Shown piece after piece: positions 31,441 to 35,799 of a stretch of 35,799 bases of DNA. The notes below the pieces were generated by a model. That model ran no database searches. It had not been told where the DNA came from and saw nothing but the letters and a program-made list of their open reading frames with translations. The stretch spans positions 621,744 through 657,542 of the forward strand of contig NW_006920884.1 of NCBI RefSeq assembly GCF_000417875.1, given 5' to 3'. Position 1 is the first letter of the stretch. Each line of letters starts with the position of its first letter. A program made the position numbers and the translations under genes. The DNA comes from Pseudozyma flocculosa PF-1 (Eukaryota > Basidiomycota > Ustilaginomycetes > Ustilaginales > Ustilaginaceae).

Positions 31441-32293
31441 TCATTGCCGGTCGTCGAGCCCCTTGAGGACTTCCATCATGCCCAGCCTGCCTTTTGCGGC
31501 ATTGTCGCCAAAGCGGCCAAAGCTCCAGTCCTCGACCTTTCTGGCCGCCGACGCCAGGACGCCCTGGAGGCCCCTGCACTCGATGGTGGCCTTTTGGCGA
31601 AAGTCGGTGGCGTGGCCCGTGGCCGAGGGCGTGTAGGTGATGTACTCCTTGACCAGGAGGTACTGCGACAGCGAGAGGCTGCGGGTGAAGTCGGAGAGAG
31701 AGAGAGAGGGCGAGGGCGAGGCAGGGAGGGGGAGAGCGTGAGCAGGAGGGTTACGGCGAAGACACAGGCGGAGGTGTCAGAGTGGTGGGTTGCACGAGGG
31801 CTCACTTTGTGCTGCTCATCTCGACAGTGTTGGAGATGGGGTCAAGCATGATGACTTCGCGGACGTAGGTCTCTTCGCCTCCGCCGAGGAGCTGCATTGC
31901 GGGGCAGGTGCGGGTGTCAGCAGCGCAGTCGATCCTCTTGTTTAGAGAACGGCTCGACTGGGCTCTGCTGCGGCGAGGGCCTTCTCTCACCTTTGCGGCC
32001 CACCTGGGAGCGTTCTGCTGAACGCCCAGGATCCTCTCTGTCCTCAGCTTTCCCGTCCGCGGGCAGATGGACTGGTCCAGCACGTCGACCGACCTGACGT
32101 GCGTGGCGTGCGGGTTCGGGTACTTGTACCACACTCCTGCGGCGGGGCGTGGGCCGGGGTCCAAGTGGTCAGTCAGCCTCTCTGGCTGCGTCGTCGAGGC
32201 GGGGCGGGGCGTCGACGACTTGCACTACCTACCTCTTGCGGTGTGCAGCCAGGGATATGGGAAGCTCGTCTCGCTCGTGAATGTGCGCGGCAT
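31441..32293 (-). CDS. PRELI/MSF1-domain protein, Ups2/Slowmo type
   Basis: Intermembrane-space lipid transfer protein of mitochondria; Ups2 with Mdm35 moves phosphatidylserine between mitochondrial membranes. Four exons: 32233-32293, 31991-32136, 31806-31891, 31441-31678, joined in phase to 176 residues, the usual length of a one-domain PRELI protein. Motifs in order: TSFPYPWLHTARGVWYKYPN (the PW and YPNP signature), THVRSVDVLDQ, GKLRTERILG, LLGGGEETYVREVIMLDP, TVEMSSTNLSLSQYLLVKEY, and VEDWSFGRFGDNAAKGRLGM near the end. FNYPW-like start, the W-KYPN pattern and the LLGG loop favour the Ups2/Ups3/Slowmo branch over Ups1. Divergent from the FAH gene. Intron 31679-31805 carries a GA/CT repeat near 31697-31712. 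Confidence 0.93.
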
Positions 32294-32976
32294 GGCGATG
32301 TTGGTGGTGTGAGTCTGTGGGTTGTGGCTCGCGGTGGCGGTGGCGGTGGCGGTGGTGGTTGGGATGCGGTCGGATCGAGGAGAGGAGCGTCGCGAAGCCA
32401 AGAAGTGAGCGAGAAAGAGAGAAGTGTGGCTTCGAAGGAGCTGCAGAGAAAGGTAGGGTAGGGTGTCAGGTCTGGTTGCTTGGTGGCCTGCCCTGCTGCC
32501 TGCCCCTGCGCTGTGCCTGCTGACTTTGACTGGGCCTGCCCTGCCCGGTGGGCTTGGCCTGCCCTGCTGGCCTGCCTCTGACGGCTGCGTGAAAGGAGCG
32601 CTCAGAAGTCAAAGTGGAGCTGCCACCAGGTGGTCCGAGAGCGCTAGGCTCAAGCCCCCACCTTGGCAGGCCTGGCCTGTCCTGGCCTGACCTCGTTCGT
32701 TTCGCGCGACAAAGAGGCGCCCGCGAGGCCAAGAATGCCCGTCCAATTGCCCGGCGCGCGGGCGGCCGCCGACCCGTGTGTGGGGGACCCCCGCCCGCAG
32801 CGCCGCTCTGCTCGCTAGAGGGAGGCCGCTTCTGACTCGCTCCGGCCTGTCTCTTTCCTCCTCCTCCTCCTCCTCCCCCTTCCAAGTGGACCCCCTCGTC
32901 GCCGTCGACGCTCTCCCACTCCTCTGCCTCTCTCCATCTCTCTCAGCGCGACAACTGCCCCCTCGCACCCACCAAC
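32294..32976. promoter_or_regulatory. Bidirectional promoter, Ups2-like / FAH hydrolase
   Basis: About 680 bp between divergent starts. Contains GGTGGC repeats (about 32334-32358), CCTGCC-type repeats (about 32488-32576) and a CTC-rich tract (about 32857-32882) near the plus-strand start. No ORF supported. Confidence 0.55.
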
Positions 32977-33115
32977 ATGGCCTCCTCGTTCCTCACCACG
33001 GGCAAAAAGATTGTAGCGTGAGTAGTGCCTGCCGCGCGCACCCGCTGCCACCGGTCTCGAAGAACGACTGTGCTCAACCAGCCGGTCGCCTCTTTCCTCG
33101 TGCACTGCTTCCACC

Positions 33116-33147
<32 letters not shown>

Positions 33148-33812
33148 GTGCTCGCTCAGCATCGGGCGCAACTACGCCGCGCACGCCAAGGAGCTCAAGA
33201 ACGCCGTCCCCACCGAGCCCTTTTTTCTTCCTCAAGCCCACCACGTCGTACCTCGTCGCGCCTTCGCCCATCGAGATCCCGCGCGGCGTAGAGGCCCACT
33301 ACGAGGTCGAGCTCGGCGTCGTCGTCGGCGGCACTCCCGGCCGCCCCATCCGCGACATCCCCGCCGCAGAGGCCATGTCCCACGTCGCCGGCTACACGCT
33401 CAGCATCGACATGACGGCGCGCAACGTCCAGGACAAGGTGAAAAAGGCAGGCCTGCCCTGGTCCACGGCCAAAGGGTTCGACACCTTTACCCCCACCTCG
33501 GGCTTCATCGACCGCGCAAACGTTCCCGACCCCTCGGACCTCCGCCTCTGGCTCAAGGTCAACGGACAGACAAAGCAGCACGGCACCACGGCCGACATGA
33601 TCTTTGACATCCCCACCCTCATCCAGCACGTCAGCGGCATCATGAGCCTCGAGGCGGGAGACCTCATCCTCACCGGCACCCCGCAGGGCGTCGGGCAGGT
33701 CGTCGACGGCGACCTCATCGAGGCCGGCCTCGAGACCCCCGATGGAAAGTCGCTCGAGCAGATCAAGTTTGAGGTCAAGAACCGCGTCGGAGGCTACCGA
33801 TTCAAGCTCTGA
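32977..33812 (+). CDS. FAH-domain hydrolase (FAHD1-like), with 1-nt frameshift
   Basis: Family of fumarylacetoacetate hydrolase; FAHD1-like members act as acylpyruvase/oxaloacetate decarboxylase, often mitochondrial. Exon 1 is 32977-33017 (MASSFLTTGKKIVA), intron 33018-33159 (GTGAGT...CTCAG), exon 2 33160-33812. Exon 2 opens in phase with IGRNYAAHAKELKNAVPTEP, then the frame breaks at a run of six T (33221-33226). Five T would continue directly into FFFLKPTTSYLVAPS. The rest is intact: HYEVELGVVVGG (metal-binding Glu pair), GYTLSIDMTARNVQ, KGFDTFTPTSGFI, LKVNGQTKQHG, and LTGTPQGVGQV. The repaired length would be about 230 residues, right for FAHD1. The break lies in a homopolymer, so a sequencing error is the likely cause; a recent mutation is the alternative. 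Confidence 0.88.
33118..33147. repeat. (CCG)n repeat in FAH gene intron
   Basis: About ten CCG/GCC units just upstream of the intron 1 acceptor of the FAH gene. Confidence 0.9.
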
Positions 33813-34055
33813 CTGAGGGCGTACTTGTGGGGCTCGATGGAATGTCCTGCGGGCCCTCACTCGTGCTCTCTGACTAGGCGCAATGGTGATTGGCAATTGT
33901 CTCGACGCGACGCGACGCGACTCGACTCATCGACTCGACTCGATACGGTTCGATACGGATGGCGGGGCAGGGGCAGCTTACGATGGTCGGAGCCAGAGCG
34001 GGAGCGTGACCGTGAGCAGGCACGACATCGCCGTGCGGCGGCGGCCCCGGCTCAC

Positions 34056-35215
34056 TCAGTGATGCTCCTTCCTCTGCTCGGGCCCGGCGCCAAACACGGC
34101 GCGCCTCTGCAGCTTGTCGGTCGAGTTGAGGGCGCGGAAGGCGAAAAACGTCGGGAAACCCAGCAAGAGCTGGGTGACGCCCCACTTGAGGGCCGTGAGG
34201 CGCGAGGCGCCCTTGTAGCTCGCGTAGAAGAGCATGGCGACGGCCTCGACGACGTGCGCCCGCACGCACGTCAGGATGAAGCCGTCCATGCCCTCGCGGC
34301 CGCCGAGCCGCGCGCGCGCCTGGCTCCACTCCGACGCAAACTGCGACGGGAAGCGCGGGTGCGACGCCAGCGTGTCGGAGCGCAGCGCCGCGTACAGGCC
34401 GAGCAGGACAAAGAGGATCGACAGACCCGCTTTCGGCGCCTTGTAGATGACCGTTGGCTGCAGCGTGGAGGGAGAGGAGAGCAAGAGAGCGACCGAAAGA
34501 GGTAGAGGCATCATGCGCGTCAGTCGGCGAGTCGGTCTGTCGGCGGGCAGCCCTCATGGTCGATGCGAGCCCCGACGAGACCTGCCAGCGCCGCACCGCG
34601 CCGACGACGTACCTTGCGGTTCTTGACGACGCGCTCGCTAATCTGGCAGAGCTGGACAAAGCGGGGCCGCACCTCGTCATAGGAGCGGAGGTGCGGGTAA
34701 AAGGGCACGTCGATGCGCTTCTTGCCCTCGCGCGCGCTCGGCGTGTATTCGAGCGTGACCTTTTTGGCGTCGATCGAGACCATCTCGACGGCGCTGGCGG
34801 CGAGGGGCTTGAGCAGGTCGGCGTGGTGCGTCACGAGGTACGCCAGCGACTCCTGCCTCGTCGGGCGGTCGGGCGAGCGAGAGGGCGGATGGAGGCGGGA
34901 TAGAGGAAGCGAAGGGGTGAAGGAGTGAGTGGTGGGCTGTGTGTGTGCGCTGAAGATGAGCTCGAGGTGGCGGATGCAGACCCCATCCACACGCCCGCAG
35001 CTGGGCAGATGCGGCGAGGTCGAGGGGGCAGGGCAAGACGGGACCACGCAACGCACCTTGTGGCCGTTGTTCATGTACGATGTGACGCCGGCCGACTTCT
35101 GGGCAATCTCCTCGGCACCCGATCCTCCGGTTCCCGCTCCCGCTCCAGCGACGGCAGCAGCGGGGGCGGATGGGTCCGAGGGACCGGTGGCGGCCTGGGC
35201 GCGGGTCGAGACCAT
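34056..35215 (-). CDS. DUF2470-domain protein with C-terminal membrane region
   Basis: Three exons: 35057-35215, 34613-34852, 34056-34457, with phase-0 introns (GTGCGT and GTACGT donors, CAG acceptors); 266 residues. The N-terminal 40 residues are Ala/Gly-rich. The DUF2470 core spans the first intron: TSYMNNGHK-ESLAYLVTHHADLL, then VEMVSIDAKKVTLEYTP. This domain also forms the C-terminal part of heme-degrading HugZ-like proteins, but heme handling is not shown here. The second half has hydrophobic stretches, LSILFVLLGLYAAL, a middle segment around AHVVEAVAMLFYASY and LKWGVTQLLLGFPTFFAF, so an integral membrane protein is likely. It ends GPEQRKEHH. Fungal proteins with this arrangement have no assigned function that I know. 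Confidence 0.85.
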
Positions 35216-35799
35216 TCTTGTCGGTCGTTTGGCTCTACTCTTCTCCTTTGGCGGTGGCGATTTGTTTCCGGGTCACGGAATCGGAGGGGTCGCGATCGAT
35301 GTGGCGAGGACGCGGAAAGCCTGTGCGGTCGGAAACAGATGGATGGCGGTGCGGTGAGGCAAGGATGGTGGTGGTGCGGATGAGCGGCAGAGTGAAGCCT
35401 CACACGGCAACGGAATGTGGGGTGAGCCCCAGCCTCAGGCCCAGGCCAGCAGGGCCCAACCCCGGGCCGCCAGGCTGCCCGGCCCTCGAAATGCGGAGGT
35501 TGGGCCAAAGCGCCCGCCGGTCCCCCTTCTCTCGGCTCCCCTCGACGGCGCCTTGGCTGTCGACGAACGTGAAAAACGAAAAAACGCGAGCCCAGCCAGC
35601 CGGACAGCCAGCCAGCCAGCCAGCCCGCCAGCCACCCAAGCCACCCAAGCTCCAACAGGCTGCACAGTCCATCGCAGTGCTACAGGCGCGCGTGCCGTCT
35701 CCCTCGGCCTCAGCCTGCCTCGACTGCGCCTGGCAGAGGCAGCGACCGGGGCAAGGCAGGGAACCTGGCGGACTGCACATCTCGCCCGCCCTGGCAAAG
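35216..35799. other. Right-edge region without a supported gene
   Basis: Upstream flank of the DUF2470 gene. Contains a CAGC tetranucleotide tract (about 35592-35628) and CCAAG units. ORFs here are Gly/Trp/Ala-rich shadows of repeats. Any next gene would start beyond the window. Confidence 0.55.

Noticed and set aside
33215..33232. Programmed ribosomal frameshift in the FAH gene
   Set aside because: No such frameshift is known for the family, and a simple T5/T6 miscall explains it better.

Overview
The window is nuclear DNA of a filamentous or dimorphic fungus, most likely a basidiomycete of the smut lineage (Ustilaginomycotina). The evidence is very high GC with strong GC3, short introns with GTGAGT/GTGCGT donors and pyrimidine-rich CAG acceptors, Kozak-like CACCATG starts, and long Ala/Ser/Pro/Gly-rich disordered tracts. 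The lineage is an inference; eukaryotic fungal origin is clear from the spliced genes. Two runs of N (near 13.22 and 25.45 kb) show it is a draft scaffold. I see no mobile element, CRISPR array or RNA gene.

Layout. 1-3.76 kb: minus-strand FHA protein (Fhl1-like), running off the left edge. 4.92-7.15 kb: minus-strand single-exon Rab-like GTPase with a very long N-terminus and an insert in its G domain. 7.15-11 kb: gene-poor, rich in simple repeats. 11.1-13.0 kb: minus-strand unknown gene, apparently broken. 13.85-14.94 kb: 1-Cys peroxiredoxin (+). 15.44-16.23 kb: AMMECR1-family protein (-). 17.54-18.58 kb: TspO/MBR translocator (+). 18.89-21.76 kb: Vip1/Asp1 inositol pyrophosphate kinase (-). 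22.33-24.44 kb: nine-exon citrate-lyase-beta-like lyase (-). 25.03-27.14 or 27.48 kb: ACC-synthase-like aminotransferase (+), with a possible alternative membrane tail. 27.57-29.73 kb: eight-exon PQ-loop protein of the Any1/SLC66A2 type with a 16-nt microexon (-). 30.14-31.21 kb: putative N-myristoylated protein (+). 31.44-32.29 kb: Ups2-like PRELI protein (-). 32.98-33.81 kb: FAH-domain hydrolase with a 1-nt frameshift (+). 34.06-35.22 kb: DUF2470 membrane protein (-). The last 0.6 kb shows no gene.

The genes are individual housekeeping or metabolic genes, not a cluster. Several are expected to act at mitochondria or in lipid and organic-acid metabolism (CLYBL-like, FAHD-like, Ups2-like, TspO, Any1-like). 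Four head-to-head pairs share short promoters: AMMECR1/TspO, CLYBL/ACS-like, Any1/myristoylated protein and Ups2/FAHD.

The most interesting points are the two alternative C-termini (soluble or two-helix membrane tail) that splicing could give the ACS-like enzyme, the 16-nt microexon next to a 53-bp tandem duplication in the Any1-like gene, the Rab-like GTPase with an altered NKxD motif and about 104-residue insert, and the decayed unknown gene beside a gene-poor stretch. All exon joins were deduced by eye from splice motifs, phase and family motifs.
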